Shown here one piece after another: positions 25,573 through 33,976 of a DNA stretch of 64,000 nucleotides. The stretch is taken from positions 1-64,000 of the forward strand of contig NZ_JBHSLA010000006.1 in the NCBI RefSeq assembly GCF_042657385.1. The letters run 5' to 3'. Made by a program: the position numbers and the translations under genes. Within the stretch, counting starts at the first letter, position 1. The number at the start of each line of letters is the position of its first letter. The stretch comes from Algorimicrobium hallyeonense. GTDB taxonomy: Bacteria; Bacteroidota; Bacteroidia; Flavobacteriales; Flavobacteriaceae. A model generated the notes under the pieces. The model made no database searches and was not told where the DNA came from. It saw only the letters and a program-made list of their open reading frames with translations.

Positions 25573-26382
25573 CTATATAATTTCTAGAAACAAATGAATA
25601 AAAGGTGCTGCAAAGATAATACTATCTAACCGGTCTAACAACCCGCCATGACCAGGCATTATAACACCACTATCTTTAACACCAGCTTGGCGTTTAAATT
25701 TGGATTCTATTAAATCTCCCAAAGTTCCAAAAACACTAATTATAATTGCTAATATTAGCCACTTATTAAAACTTAATGTTTCGGTAAAGGTAGCAATAAA
25801 ATAGCTAGCTACGGATGAAAAAAATAATCCACCTATAAAGCCTTCCACCGTTTTCTTTGGTGAAATTTTTTCGAAAAGCTTCTGTTTCCCAAAATTCTTA
25901 CCCACCAAAAAGGCAAAGGTATCATTTACCCAAACCAATATAAAAGCGCCTAATAGAATAAATGGATTGTACTCACTATTATAATTTGCAATCAATACAA
26001 GAAATACAAAAGCACTAGATAAATAAAAGGTTGAGAGTAAAAATCGTTTGGAAATAAATAATGGAATTCGTTTTTCTGCAAATAAGTCTTTAATTAAAAG
26101 TAGTTGCACAAAAATCGTAATTACTTGTAGAATACGCGTGGCTGCACTTAAACCCGCATCTGTTTTCATGAAAAACTGCCAATAACCAAATATTAAATAC
26201 ATGAGTGTAAAAATCACATAAGGCCAAAAAGATTTATAGCCAATAAGTTTTTTAAATTCTCCCATACATATCAATCCGAAAATAAAAAACAGGATTATTA
26301 AAGCGTGTTCGTTTAATAGAGACACCATTAACAATGAAACATATAACAAACCCGTAAAGGATCTTATAAGGATTTCTTTCAT
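25573..26382 (-). CDS. cdsA: Phosphatidate cytidylyltransferase (CDP-diglyceride synthase)
   Basis: 269 residues, about eight transmembrane helices. The C-terminal CdsA signature is clear: SPKKTVEGFIGG, then GDLIESKFKR and KDSGVIMPGHGGLLDRLDS with the metal-binding aspartates. Makes CDP-diacylglycerol, the precursor of all phospholipids. It follows the LUD-domain gene by one base and precedes psd by one base. Confidence 0.94.
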   Translation of the reverse strand: MKEILIRSFTGLLYVSLLMVSLLNEHALIILFFIFGLICMGEFKKLIGYKSFWPYVIFTLMYLIFGYWQFFMKTDAGLSAATRILQVITIFVQLLLIKDLFAEKRIPLFISKRFLLSTFYLSSAFVFLVLIANYNSEYNPFILLGAFILVWVNDTFAFLVGKNFGKQKLFEKISPKKTVEGFIGGLFFSSVASYFIATFTETLSFNKWLILAIIISVFGTLGDLIESKFKRQAGVKDSGVIMPGHGGLLDRLDSIIFAAPFIHLFLEII

Positions 26383-26383
26383 G

Positions 26384-27004
26384 CTATAGGTCTTCTAACA
26401 GAAGTAAGTATAAATTTTTAGAATTGCTACCATAACTCATAAAATCATTTTCTTTCTCTTTATTTTCTGAAGTTTTAAAATGTTTTATGGTGGTGATATT
26501 TGTGGGTATTCTTTTTGAATTGTTGTTTTTTATTCCTCGTAAACCTTCTCCAATATTAGCTGTAATTTGGCTAGTTGTGGCAAAAACAATAAAATTTTCA
26601 GGAAATTCAATTAATTTCTTTTCTGCTATTTGGTTGGAGGAAATCAATAACGAACCATCATCCGCAATTAAGTTTTCGCAGGTGGTTAAAAAATATTCGG
26701 CGTCAGTACTGACACGTGTTACATTTAAATCAGAATTTTTGAATTTTTGGTTTAATTGCTCATCATAGATTAACACACTTTTCTCTTCCCAATCATTTTC
26801 AATAATGATATTGTTTAAGCTATCAAAAATTTCATCTAAATTTTCGCAATACAGAAACTTACCACCATTAGCCTTGAAGTTTATTGTAAACCGCTCATCT
26901 ATAGGTAATTTAATTTCTGGCATATACTTGCCACGCTCATTAGATTTTAATTCCTTGTCTGAATCAACAGATTTGGAACCAAAAATTTTTCTAAATAGAC
27001 TCAT
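26384..27004 (-). CDS. LUD-domain protein (LutC/YkgG-like)
   Basis: 206 residues. The LUD core is seen in the C-terminal half: LISSNQIAEKKLIEFPENF, then IVFATTSQITANIGEGLRGI. An N-terminal part of about 50 residues is specific to this group. LUD proteins in lactate-utilisation operons sit with Fe-S proteins LutA/LutB; none is here. Instead it is the first gene of an operon with cdsA, psd and ACBP, just downstream of ftsH. The link to phospholipid synthesis is positional only. Confidence 0.72.
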   Translation of the reverse strand: MSLFRKIFGSKSVDSDKELKSNERGKYMPEIKLPIDERFTINFKANGGKFLYCENLDEIFDSLNNIIIENDWEEKSVLIYDEQLNQKFKNSDLNVTRVSTDAEYFLTTCENLIADDGSLLISSNQIAEKKLIEFPENFIVFATTSQITANIGEGLRGIKNNNSKRIPTNITTIKHFKTSENKEKENDFMSYGSNSKNLYLLLLEDL

Positions 27005-27053
27005 TTATGTTTTTGCTATTAAATACGAGTAATTTAAGGTGTTTTTCAAATAT

Positions 27054-27094
27054 AAAAAATCTTAAACGAACCGTAAGGCTAATTTAAGATTTTT
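27054..27094 (-). terminator. Terminator between ftsH and the LUD-cdsA-psd unit
   Basis: AAAAATCTTAAA pairs with TTTAAGATTTTT around an inner CCGTAAGG mini-stem. On the minus strand a T6 run follows. It would separate rsfS-ftsH from the phospholipid operon. Confidence 0.65.
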
Positions 27095-27121
27095 AATAAA
27101 TGTTAACAGAAAAATTTTGAT

Positions 27122-29071
27122 TTATTCTTCTTCTTCGGTATCGATCACATGTTTATCAAATGGTCGTTTTCCAAATATTTTTTCTAAATTATCTTTAAAG
27201 ATAACTTCTTTTTCCAAAAGCACGTTAGCTAATTCGGTTAATTTATCTTTATTTTCTTCAAGAAGTTTAATAGCACGTTGGTACTGTTCTTCTATGATTC
27301 TAGAAATTTCGTCATCAATTAATTCCGAGGTTTTCTCACTATAAGGTTTTGTAAAACCGTATTCGTTTTGTCCTGAAGAATCATAATAGGTTAAATTCCC
27401 AACTTTGTCACTTAAGCCATAAACCGTTACCATAGCACGTGCTTGTTTGGTCACTTTTTCTAAATCGCTTAATGCACCCGTTGAAATTTGATTGAAAATT
27501 ACTTTTTCAGCCGCACGACCGCCTAAAGCAGCGCACATTTCATCTAGCATTTGTTCGGGTCTAACAATTAAGCGTTCTTCTGGTAAATACCATGCTGCTC
27601 CTAATGAACGTCCACGAGGCACAATAGTAACTTTTACTAAAGGTGCTGCATGTTCTAACATCCAACTTACGGTTGCGTGACCAGCTTCATGATAGGCTAC
27701 AGCTTTCTTCTCACCTGACGTTATAATTTTATTTTTCTTTTCAAGTCCTCCTACAATTCTATCTACGGCATCCAAGAAATCTTGTTTATCTACGGCTTTC
27801 TTACCATTTCTAGCGGCAATTAACGCGGCTTCGTTACAAACATTAGCAATATCAGCTCCAGAGAAACCTGGCGTTTGCTTAGACAAGAAGTCAATATCTA
27901 AATCTTCTGCCTTTTTTAAAGGCCTTAAATGCACTTCAAAAATTTCCTTACGCTCACGAACATCTGGCAGGTCCACAAAAATTTGTCTATCAAAACGTCC
28001 TGCACGCATTAATGCTTTATCTAAAACATCTGCTCGGTTGGTTGCTGCCAATACTATGACGTTTGTATTAGTACCAAAACCATCCATTTCTGTTAGTAAT
28101 TGGTTTAAGGTGTTTTCACGTTCATCATTAGAACCTGACATATTATTTTTACCACGAGCACGACCAATAGCATCAATTTCATCAATGAAAATAATAGCTG
28201 GCGATTTCTCTTTGGCTTGTTTAAATAAATCTCGCACTCTAGAGGCACCAACACCTACAAACATTTCCACGAAATCTGAACCAGACAATGAAAAGAACGG
28301 CACTTTTGCTTCACCAGCAACGGCTTTAGCTAATAATGTTTTACCCGTTCCTGGAGGTCCTACTAATAAGGCTCCTTTAGGGATTTTACCACCTAAATTG
28401 GTGTATTTTTCTGGGTTTTTAAGGAAGTCAACAATTTCTTGAACTTCTTCTTTAGCACCTTCTAAACCTGCAACATCTTTAAAGGATGTTTTAACATCTG
28501 TATTCTCATCAAATAGCTTAGCACGTGATTTACCAATATTAAATATTTGACCACCAGCTCCACCACCAGAACCACCAGACATACGTCTCATTATAAAAAT
28601 CCAAACGCCTATTAATAAAATAAATGGTAGTAATCCTATTAGGAAATCGCCCCAAACATTCTGTTCTGTTTTGTACTCAATTTTTGGTTTTGGGTCTAAA
28701 TCTTCCGCTTGTATAACTTTGGCTATATCATCTTCAAAATTTTGAAGATCACCAAATTCAAATCGATAATTTGGTAGTTTGGTTGCCGTTGGCAATAACG
28801 ATGTAGGTTTGGATTTTTTATGTACATCTTTTGCTTCTGCTTCAGATGTTAAATATACTTTGGCTTCGCGCCTGTTTACAATTTCTACTTTATCAACATC
28901 GCCATCTTTTAAAAATGTCATGAATTGTGATGGTGTTGTTGGATTTGTTTCATCAAATCCGCTTCCTCCCAACACTTGCATGGCTATAAATAGCACGATT
29001 ACGCCACCATAAATCCAATACATATTGAATTTAGGTTTCTTGTTTTTATCTTTCTTGGTATCCTTGTTCAT
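27122..29071 (-). CDS. ftsH: ATP-dependent zinc metalloprotease FtsH
   Basis: 649 residues. Two transmembrane helices (about 18-35 and 142-162) flank a periplasmic domain. The AAA+ module has Walker A GPPGTGKT (238-245), IIFIDEIDAIG and the SRH ATNRADVLDKALMRAGRFDR. The peptidase has HEAGH and the third-ligand Asp in the ALGGRAAEK...SDLEK region. It degrades membrane and some cytoplasmic proteins as a hexamer. It lies 9 bases downstream of rsfS and ends at the hairpin 27054-27094. Acidic tail DTEEEE. Confidence 0.96.
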   Translation of the reverse strand: MNKDTKKDKNKKPKFNMYWIYGGVIVLFIAMQVLGGSGFDETNPTTPSQFMTFLKDGDVDKVEIVNRREAKVYLTSEAEAKDVHKKSKPTSLLPTATKLPNYRFEFGDLQNFEDDIAKVIQAEDLDPKPKIEYKTEQNVWGDFLIGLLPFILLIGVWIFIMRRMSGGSGGGAGGQIFNIGKSRAKLFDENTDVKTSFKDVAGLEGAKEEVQEIVDFLKNPEKYTNLGGKIPKGALLVGPPGTGKTLLAKAVAGEAKVPFFSLSGSDFVEMFVGVGASRVRDLFKQAKEKSPAIIFIDEIDAIGRARGKNNMSGSNDERENTLNQLLTEMDGFGTNTNVIVLAATNRADVLDKALMRAGRFDRQIFVDLPDVRERKEIFEVHLRPLKKAEDLDIDFLSKQTPGFSGADIANVCNEAALIAARNGKKAVDKQDFLDAVDRIVGGLEKKNKIITSGEKKAVAYHEAGHATVSWMLEHAAPLVKVTIVPRGRSLGAAWYLPEERLIVRPEQMLDEMCAALGGRAAEKVIFNQISTGALSDLEKVTKQARAMVTVYGLSDKVGNLTYYDSSGQNEYGFTKPYSEKTSELIDDEISRIIEEQYQRAIKLLEENKDKLTELANVLLEKEVIFKDNLEKIFGKRPFDKHVIDTEEEE

Positions 29072-29080
29072 TAATATCCC

Positions 29081-29452
29081 TTAATAGTTTGTTTCAATTA
29101 CCGTTGTTTTTGCGTCACCCCAAAGGCTTTCAATATCATAATACTCGCGTATGTGCTTCTGAAAAACATGAACTACTACGTTCACATAATCCATTAAAAC
29201 CCATTCAGCATTATCCGAACCTTCAATATGCCAAGGCTTATCTTTCAGTTCTTTACTTACTTTTTTCTGGATGGAATTTACAATGGCATTTACTTGTGTG
29301 TTCGAAGCACCTTCGCATATTATGAAGTAGTCGCAAACCGTGTTTTCAATCTCGCGTAAATCTAATATATTTATGTCTTTTCCTTTTACGTCCTCAATTC
29401 CGCTTAAAATAGTAGCTATCAATTGGTCTGCATTGATTTGTTTTTTTGCCAT
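29081..29452 (-). CDS. rsfS: Ribosomal silencing factor RsfS
   Basis: 123 residues. RsfS/Iojap family: INILDLREIENTVCDYFIIC, the KPWHIEGSDNAEWVLMDYV stretch and HVFQKHIREYYDIESLWGDA are typical. It binds ribosomal protein L14 and keeps 30S and 50S apart when nutrients fall. First gene of the rsfS-ftsH unit, with a consensus -7 box upstream at 29472-29479. Confidence 0.94.
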   Translation of the reverse strand: MAKKQINADQLIATILSGIEDVKGKDINILDLREIENTVCDYFIICEGASNTQVNAIVNSIQKKVSKELKDKPWHIEGSDNAEWVLMDYVNVVVHVFQKHIREYYDIESLWGDAKTTVIETNY

Positions 29453-29471
29453 TCACTTAATTTAATTTGTG

Positions 29472-29479
29472 CAAAGTTA
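29472..29479 (-). promoter_or_regulatory. Predicted -7 element TAACTTTG for rsfS-ftsH
   Basis: Minus-strand exact match to TAnnTTTG, about 20 bases before the rsfS start. No clear -33 box. Confidence 0.45.
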
Positions 29480-29547
29480 TTATTTTTTAGTTCTTTATAC
29501 CGTAAAAAAATCATAAGATTTTACCTGTATAGTCAATAATTCACCGA

Positions 29548-30279
29548 ATGCATATAATCAAACTTGATGCCACCGATTCTACCAACTCGTATTTAAGAGC
29601 ATTAAGTACAAACAGCACCTTGGCAGATTATACTATTGTTAGCGCCAAGCACCAAACTCATGGACGCGGGCAACGTGGCACAAACTGGCAGTCTGAAACC
29701 GATAAGAACCTGATGTTTAGCGTGTTCAAGAACGTTTCATTCTTGGGTTTTCAAGACAATTTCTTTATAAGTATGGTTACTTCTTTAGCCCTAATTAAAA
29801 CCTTGCAACAGTTTTTAATACCCAAACTAAGCATAAAATGGCCTAACGACATTTTGTCAGAGGACAAAAAAATCTGTGGCATTCTTATAGAAAACACCGT
29901 TAAACAAAATGCTTTTGGAGGTACTATAATAGGTATTGGACTCAATGTTAACCAAACGCAATTTAAAGATCTTCCTAATGCAACTTCCTTACAGCTAATT
30001 GTAGGCACGCCTTTAAACACTGATGAATTACTGTTAAGCATTGTAACCAATTTAAAATTTTATTTCAATCAGTTAAAAACCAATCAACACAAACTTTTAA
30101 AAGAAACATACGAAAGTTACCTGTTCAGAAAAAACAAGCCTTCAACCTTTAAAGATCAAGAAGGTAATTTATTCACAGGATACATTCAGGGTGTGACAAG
30201 TTTAGGAAATCTTCGCGTTTTATTAGAAGATGAAATAATTGCCGAGTATGAGTTAAAAGAAGTTACGCTGCTATATTAA
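29548..30279 (+). CDS. birA: Biotin--[acetyl-CoA-carboxylase] ligase
   Basis: 243 residues, catalytic and C-terminal domains only, with no N-terminal DNA-binding domain, so it is a ligase and not a repressor. Biotinyl-AMP loop GRGQRGTNWQSE, IKWPNDIL, KICGILIE and GIGLNVNQ are all present. It attaches biotin to carboxylase carrier proteins. Divergent from rsfS, and its stop directly abuts the stop of the opposite-strand gene at 30280. Confidence 0.94.
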   Translation: MHIIKLDATDSTNSYLRALSTNSTLADYTIVSAKHQTHGRGQRGTNWQSETDKNLMFSVFKNVSFLGFQDNFFISMVTSLALIKTLQQFLIPKLSIKWPNDILSEDKKICGILIENTVKQNAFGGTIIGIGLNVNQTQFKDLPNATSLQLIVGTPLNTDELLLSIVTNLKFYFNQLKTNQHKLLKETYESYLFRKNKPSTFKDQEGNLFTGYIQGVTSLGNLRVLLEDEIIAEYELKEVTLLY

Positions 30280-30675
30280 TTATACAGCTTTTGGCATATT
30301 GCTAGCTAATGTTTCAATAAATTTTGAAATAGGCCCTTTTATCATCATGGCCATCATAGCATTGAATTCGCCGCTAAATTGAAGTTGTACTTCACTTGTT
30401 TTTGCATCAATTTCTGTTATATTCCCGATTAAAGAAAAGTCCAATTTTCCACCAGCAGCTCCAAGAACAATTTTATTTGGTGGTATCATTTCCTTTTTCT
30501 TAAGAATAATTTCGGGCATTCCCTTTAATGCAAATAAAAATTTATCCTCGCCTAACACTTCAAATTTACTAATGTTATCAGGCATTAATTTTTCAAAGTT
30601 TTTAATATCTGACAGGAAGTTAAACACCGTTTCAGGTGATTTATTGATAGTTGTTTTTGGAGATTCTAAATTCAT
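30280..30675 (-). CDS. SRPBCC-family (START-like) protein
   Basis: 131 residues from the ATG at 30675. A longer frame from 30750 would run 25 residues into pyrE in another frame and is rejected. Typical START-like layout: KTTINKSPETVFNFLSDIKN at the N-terminus and a C-terminal helix (MMIKGPISKFIETLAS). The fold holds a hydrophobic ligand; the substrate is unknown. Downstream of pyrE on the same strand (43 bases). Confidence 0.7.
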   Translation of the reverse strand: MNLESPKTTINKSPETVFNFLSDIKNFEKLMPDNISKFEVLGEDKFLFALKGMPEIILKKKEMIPPNKIVLGAAGGKLDFSLIGNITEIDAKTSEVQLQFSGEFNAMMAMMIKGPISKFIETLASNMPKAV

Positions 30676-30718
30676 AATAAGTATATAATATAAGTTTGTA
30701 ATATTTGTTTTAATACTA

Positions 30719-31363
30719 TCAATTAGCGTTCCATTCTGCTGGATTGGCATTCCAAGAAGCTAAAATAGCTTGTTCTTTAGTGGATATATAATTAGTATGG
30801 TAGGCTTCATCTAAAAGTGAATTGTAATCACTTAAAGTTGTTAAATGCACATTCTCTTTCTCAAAATTTTCTTTTGAAATATTAAAACCATAAGTAAAAA
30901 TGGCCATCATGCCTTTAACATTCGCATGATTTTCTTTTAAAGCGCGAACAGCATTTAAGCTACTTTGTCCCGTACTAATTAAATCCTCAACAACAACCAC
31001 GTTTTGTCCAGGCTCCAAATGTCCTTCAATTTGGTTTTGGCGACCATGACTTTTAGCTTCAGGTCGAACATATACAAATGGCAACCCCAAATACTCCGCA
31101 ACCAACATACCAATACCTATAGCTCCAGTTGCTACACCGGCAATAACATCTGGTTTGCCATATTGTTTTTCAATTTGCTTGGCCATGGTTTCACGAATGT
31201 AATTTCGGATTGGTGGATAAGAAAGTATAATTCTATTATCACAATAAATAGGCGATTTCCATCCCGAAGCCCATGTAAAGGGTTCTGTAGGCTGTAATTT
31301 TATGGCATTTACCTGAAGTAGAACTTCGGCAGTTTTTCTGGCAGTGTCTTTATTAAAAATCAT
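30719..31363 (-). CDS. pyrE: Orotate phosphoribosyltransferase
   Basis: 214 residues. Makes orotidine monophosphate from orotate and PRPP in pyrimidine synthesis. The PRPP loop VVVVEDLISTGQSS and the YVRPEAKSHGRQNQIEG dimer-lysine loop are intact. A consensus -7 box (TAATTTTG) lies only 5 bases before the ATG, so the transcript may be almost leaderless. Length is normal. Confidence 0.95.
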   Translation of the reverse strand: MIFNKDTARKTAEVLLQVNAIKLQPTEPFTWASGWKSPIYCDNRIILSYPPIRNYIRETMAKQIEKQYGKPDVIAGVATGAIGIGMLVAEYLGLPFVYVRPEAKSHGRQNQIEGHLEPGQNVVVVEDLISTGQSSLNAVRALKENHANVKGMMAIFTYGFNISKENFEKENVHLTTLSDYNSLLDEAYHTNYISTKEQAILASWNANPAEWNAN

Positions 31364-31368
31364 AGCTG

Positions 31369-31376
31369 CAAAATTA
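31369..31376 (-). promoter_or_regulatory. Predicted -7 element TAATTTTG of pyrE
   Basis: Minus-strand exact TAnnTTTG match. If the last G is at -4, transcription would begin about 2 bases before the start codon. Confidence 0.45.
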
Positions 31377-31491
31377 CACTTTTTTACGTAATCTGCATTT
31401 TTAAAATATGATTTAAAATTAATTTTTTAAATCTATTGCTATCCTATTATTTTTAATATTTTTACAAAACCTAATTGCAACAATAAACGCT

Positions 31492-32073
31492 ATGTACAAA
31501 GTTTTTGTTAATGATAAACCTATTATCTTAACAACAGAGGTTGAAAAGGAATCATCTTTCAAAAACTACTTGTTAAAATCTGTTGCTATCTCCAAAGTCA
31601 TTAAAGATTTGAACAAAAAATCCGTTAAGGAAGTTCATCTCATACATTCCAAGGAAGAAAAGCTTCTTAAAAAATTCCTTAAAAAATTGCCGAATGTTAT
31701 TGCTGGTGGCGGTAAAGTATATAATGAAAAAGGAGAAATTCTATTTATTTTTAGAAATGATAAATGGGATTTACCAAAGGGAAAAACTGAAAAGAAAGAA
31801 TCTATTGAAACGACTGCCATTCGAGAAGTTGAAGAAGAAACAGGTGTTGAAGGTTTAAAAATAACCAAACCACTTGAAACAACGTATCATATATTTAAGC
31901 GCAATGGTAAATACAAAATCAAAATTACCCATTGGTTTGAGATGTCCACCTCCTACTCTGGCGCATTAGAACCTCAAGAAAATGAAGGCATTACCAAAGT
32001 GGCTTGGCTGAATGAAGCAGAAGCGCAAGAAGCTTTGAAAAATAGTTATGCCAATATTAAGCTACTATTCTAA
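31492..32073 (+). CDS. Nudix hydrolase
   Basis: 193 residues. A canonical Nudix box GKTEKKESIETTAI-REVEEETGV lies at about residues 101-123 (G-x5-E-x7-REUxEExGU). The N-terminal ~70 residues are a separate domain seen in Bacteroidota homologues. The WDLPKGKTEK context is found in (di)nucleoside-polyphosphate or oxidised-nucleotide hydrolases; the exact substrate is unclear. Its last 9 bases overlap, tail to tail, the end of the FGase-like gene. Confidence 0.87.
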   Translation: MYKVFVNDKPIILTTEVEKESSFKNYLLKSVAISKVIKDLNKKSVKEVHLIHSKEEKLLKKFLKKLPNVIAGGGKVYNEKGEILFIFRNDKWDLPKGKTEKKESIETTAIREVEEETGVEGLKITKPLETTYHIFKRNGKYKIKITHWFEMSTSYSGALEPQENEGITKVAWLNEAEAQEALKNSYANIKLLF

Positions 32074-32751
32074 TTTACATTGCTTTATAGCGCCAAAAAT
32101 TAGCGTTTTTAACGAATCAGCCATCTGATTATTACGAGAATACTTCTGATTAATTTCAATCTCAATACCTATATAATTTTCTGAAAACTGCTTTCTTAAA
32201 TAGGTTGGAAATCCATCTGACCTTCCTAAATACGGTTGGTTGAAGCGAATGTCATAATTATTGCTGATTCTCAATATTTTTGCTTTAAACACTTTACAAA
32301 AATCTTTTTCTTTTGGAATTCGAGAATCATATAGCAAACCAATATCAACCCGCCTTTCTACCTTTTTCCAAATGGGTGTAAAACTGTGAATAGAAATATG
32401 AATAACGGTTTCGCCTTCTTGTATATATTGTAAAATGACACCTTCTACAGCATCTCGATACGGCTTATAATATTGCGCTATTATTTTCTGCTTTTCTGCT
32501 TTTGAAAGTTTGTTTGTAAATTCAGAAAACAAATTTTTATGGTGTAATGACCTGTTTAATTCAATTAGTAAGCGACTTGTGGTACTAAATTTAGAAAAAT
32601 CAGCTATTGGTTTTAAGCTTTGAAAGACATCCAAGGCGCCCAAATCAAAACCACGATGCGAATGCAATACAGCCTCTTGATTTATAAACAGCGCTTTATA
32701 TTCTATTGGAATATAATTACCCCCATGCTCACAAGTCAAAACCAATTTCAC
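32065..32751 (-). CDS. N-formylglutamate-amidohydrolase-like hydrolase (FGase family)
   Basis: 228 residues. The family motifs TCEHGGNYIP (metal-binding Glu/His near the N-terminus), HRGFDLGA, RLLIELNRS and IHISIHSFTP are visible. FGase hydrolyses N-formyl-L-glutamate in histidine breakdown, but here it is the last gene of an operon with two amide-bond ligases, and the only hut gene in the window (hutU at 56 kb) is far away. It more likely releases or trims an acyl/glutamyl amide made by its neighbours; this is inference. It overlaps the GCS2 gene by 4 bases (ATGA). Confidence 0.8.
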   Translation of the reverse strand: MKLVLTCEHGGNYIPIEYKALFINQEAVLHSHRGFDLGALDVFQSLKPIADFSKFSTTSRLLIELNRSLHHKNLFSEFTNKLSKAEKQKIIAQYYKPYRDAVEGVILQYIQEGETVIHISIHSFTPIWKKVERRVDIGLLYDSRIPKEKDFCKVFKAKILRISNNYDIRFNQPYLGRSDGFPTYLRKQFSENYIGIEIEINQKYSRNNQMADSLKTLIFGAIKQCKLE

Positions 32752-33974
32752 GGTTTAAACATGGCATTTTTATGCAGACAATCTGCTAATTCCCAATAGA
32801 CATTTTTAATGTGTGTTTCGGAATAATCATCATTTATGGCTTTTAAAATACGCGTTGCCAAGGTGCCTTCACTTAAAATACAATCCAAAGCTTCATAATG
32901 AACTTCGCCTATAGAATCTTTTGTCAGCTGAAAAAGGTGTTGCCATAACGCTTGAACCGTCATACCTTTTTCCACTTGAAATAACTTCAAGTAGTCAAGA
33001 TTTGAAACTTCATAGTATTCACCTTCCTTTATTATCGGATTTAATAGGGCGTATAAATGTTCCTCCGTCCATTTTTTCTGCTCTTGTAAAGTTGAGAATT
33101 TTTCGTCTACTAAAAACTTCAAAACAGCAATAATAAGGGCGCAAATCGCCATATCGGCCTTCGGGCATTCTTGAATATCAACCAAACGAATTTCAATAGC
33201 ATTTCTATCAAAACGTGCAATGGCACCACGAGAATTTAAAAAGTGATGATCTAAAATATGATTGGTATCGTGTGGTTTTATGGCGCGTTTTATAGGCTCG
33301 AAAACCGTTTCATAATAATCTAACTTGGTAAAAGCACGTTCTGGAATAACCAAACCTGTCAATTCTGGGATCTCTTTCTGGTTGGTTTTGTAGTATTCCA
33401 ATCTGGCATCTTTAAAGCCCGTATTTTTTCCTTCTAAAATTGGCGAACTTGCACACAAACCAGGAACAAGTGGTAAGATAATGCGTATGGCTGCATGTAA
33501 CTTTTCAAACTCTTTATCATCAAAAAACGGCAAATTAATATGTGTACTTTGTACATTACTCCAACCATGCCCCTTACAATTAAAAATCCTATTATATAGT
33601 TCGTATACTTCGCTATAACTATGTTTCCAAAGCTCCGTGTCTGTCAACGGATTCAATAAAGGATGAGCAGCTGTTGGCAGCAATTTAGAATCAAATTCTT
33701 TCAAAATCTGATTGATTTCAACAATATTTTTATGAAACATCTCGGACAACCCATTTAAATCTGCAGTTGGCCCATTGGTTTTCAACTCCACCACATGAGC
33801 CACCAATTCATTACTCCAAGCTATGGCTCCATTTTCCACATCGGATGTTATCTCACCCGCTTTTTTGGCAAGTAACGTATCAACAATAGCCGCCGGTTTA
33901 AACGTATTTGAAACGAGCATATACTCCAGTTCAATACCGTAAACTTCAAATAAATGATATCTTTTAGCTCTCAT
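32748..33974 (-). CDS. GCS2-type carboxylate-amine ligase (glutamate-cysteine-ligase-like)
   Basis: 408 residues. The glutamine-synthetase-fold ligase of the GCS2 family: FEVYGIELEYML near the N-terminus (Mg-binding Glu), STHINLPF, then RGAIARFDRNAIEIRLVDIQECP. Family members join the gamma-carboxyl of Glu, or another carboxylate, to an amine using ATP. No GshB or glutathione enzyme is near. It starts 3 bases after the RimK-like gene and overlaps the FGase-like gene, so the three must act together. True GSH synthesis is possible but not supported by context. Confidence 0.8.
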   Translation of the reverse strand: MRAKRYHLFEVYGIELEYMLVSNTFKPAAIVDTLLAKKAGEITSDVENGAIAWSNELVAHVVELKTNGPTADLNGLSEMFHKNIVEINQILKEFDSKLLPTAAHPLLNPLTDTELWKHSYSEVYELYNRIFNCKGHGWSNVQSTHINLPFFDDKEFEKLHAAIRIILPLVPGLCASSPILEGKNTGFKDARLEYYKTNQKEIPELTGLVIPERAFTKLDYYETVFEPIKRAIKPHDTNHILDHHFLNSRGAIARFDRNAIEIRLVDIQECPKADMAICALIIAVLKFLVDEKFSTLQEQKKWTEEHLYALLNPIIKEGEYYEVSNLDYLKLFQVEKGMTVQALWQHLFQLTKDSIGEVHYEALDCILSEGTLATRILKAINDDYSETHIKNVYWELADCLHKNAMFKP

Positions 33975-33976
33975 TC

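Noticed and set aside
28038..28442. 134-residue plus-strand frame within ftsH
   Set aside because: Antisense shadow of the conserved AAA domain.
30676..30750. 25-residue N-terminal extension of the SRPBCC gene
   Set aside because: It overlaps the end of pyrE and adds unrelated sequence; the ATG at 30675 gives the family-typical start.
32065..32751. FGase-like gene as hutG of histidine degradation with hutU
   Set aside because: hutU is 24 kb away, and the gene is fused by overlap into the amidoligase operon, so a hut role is less likely.
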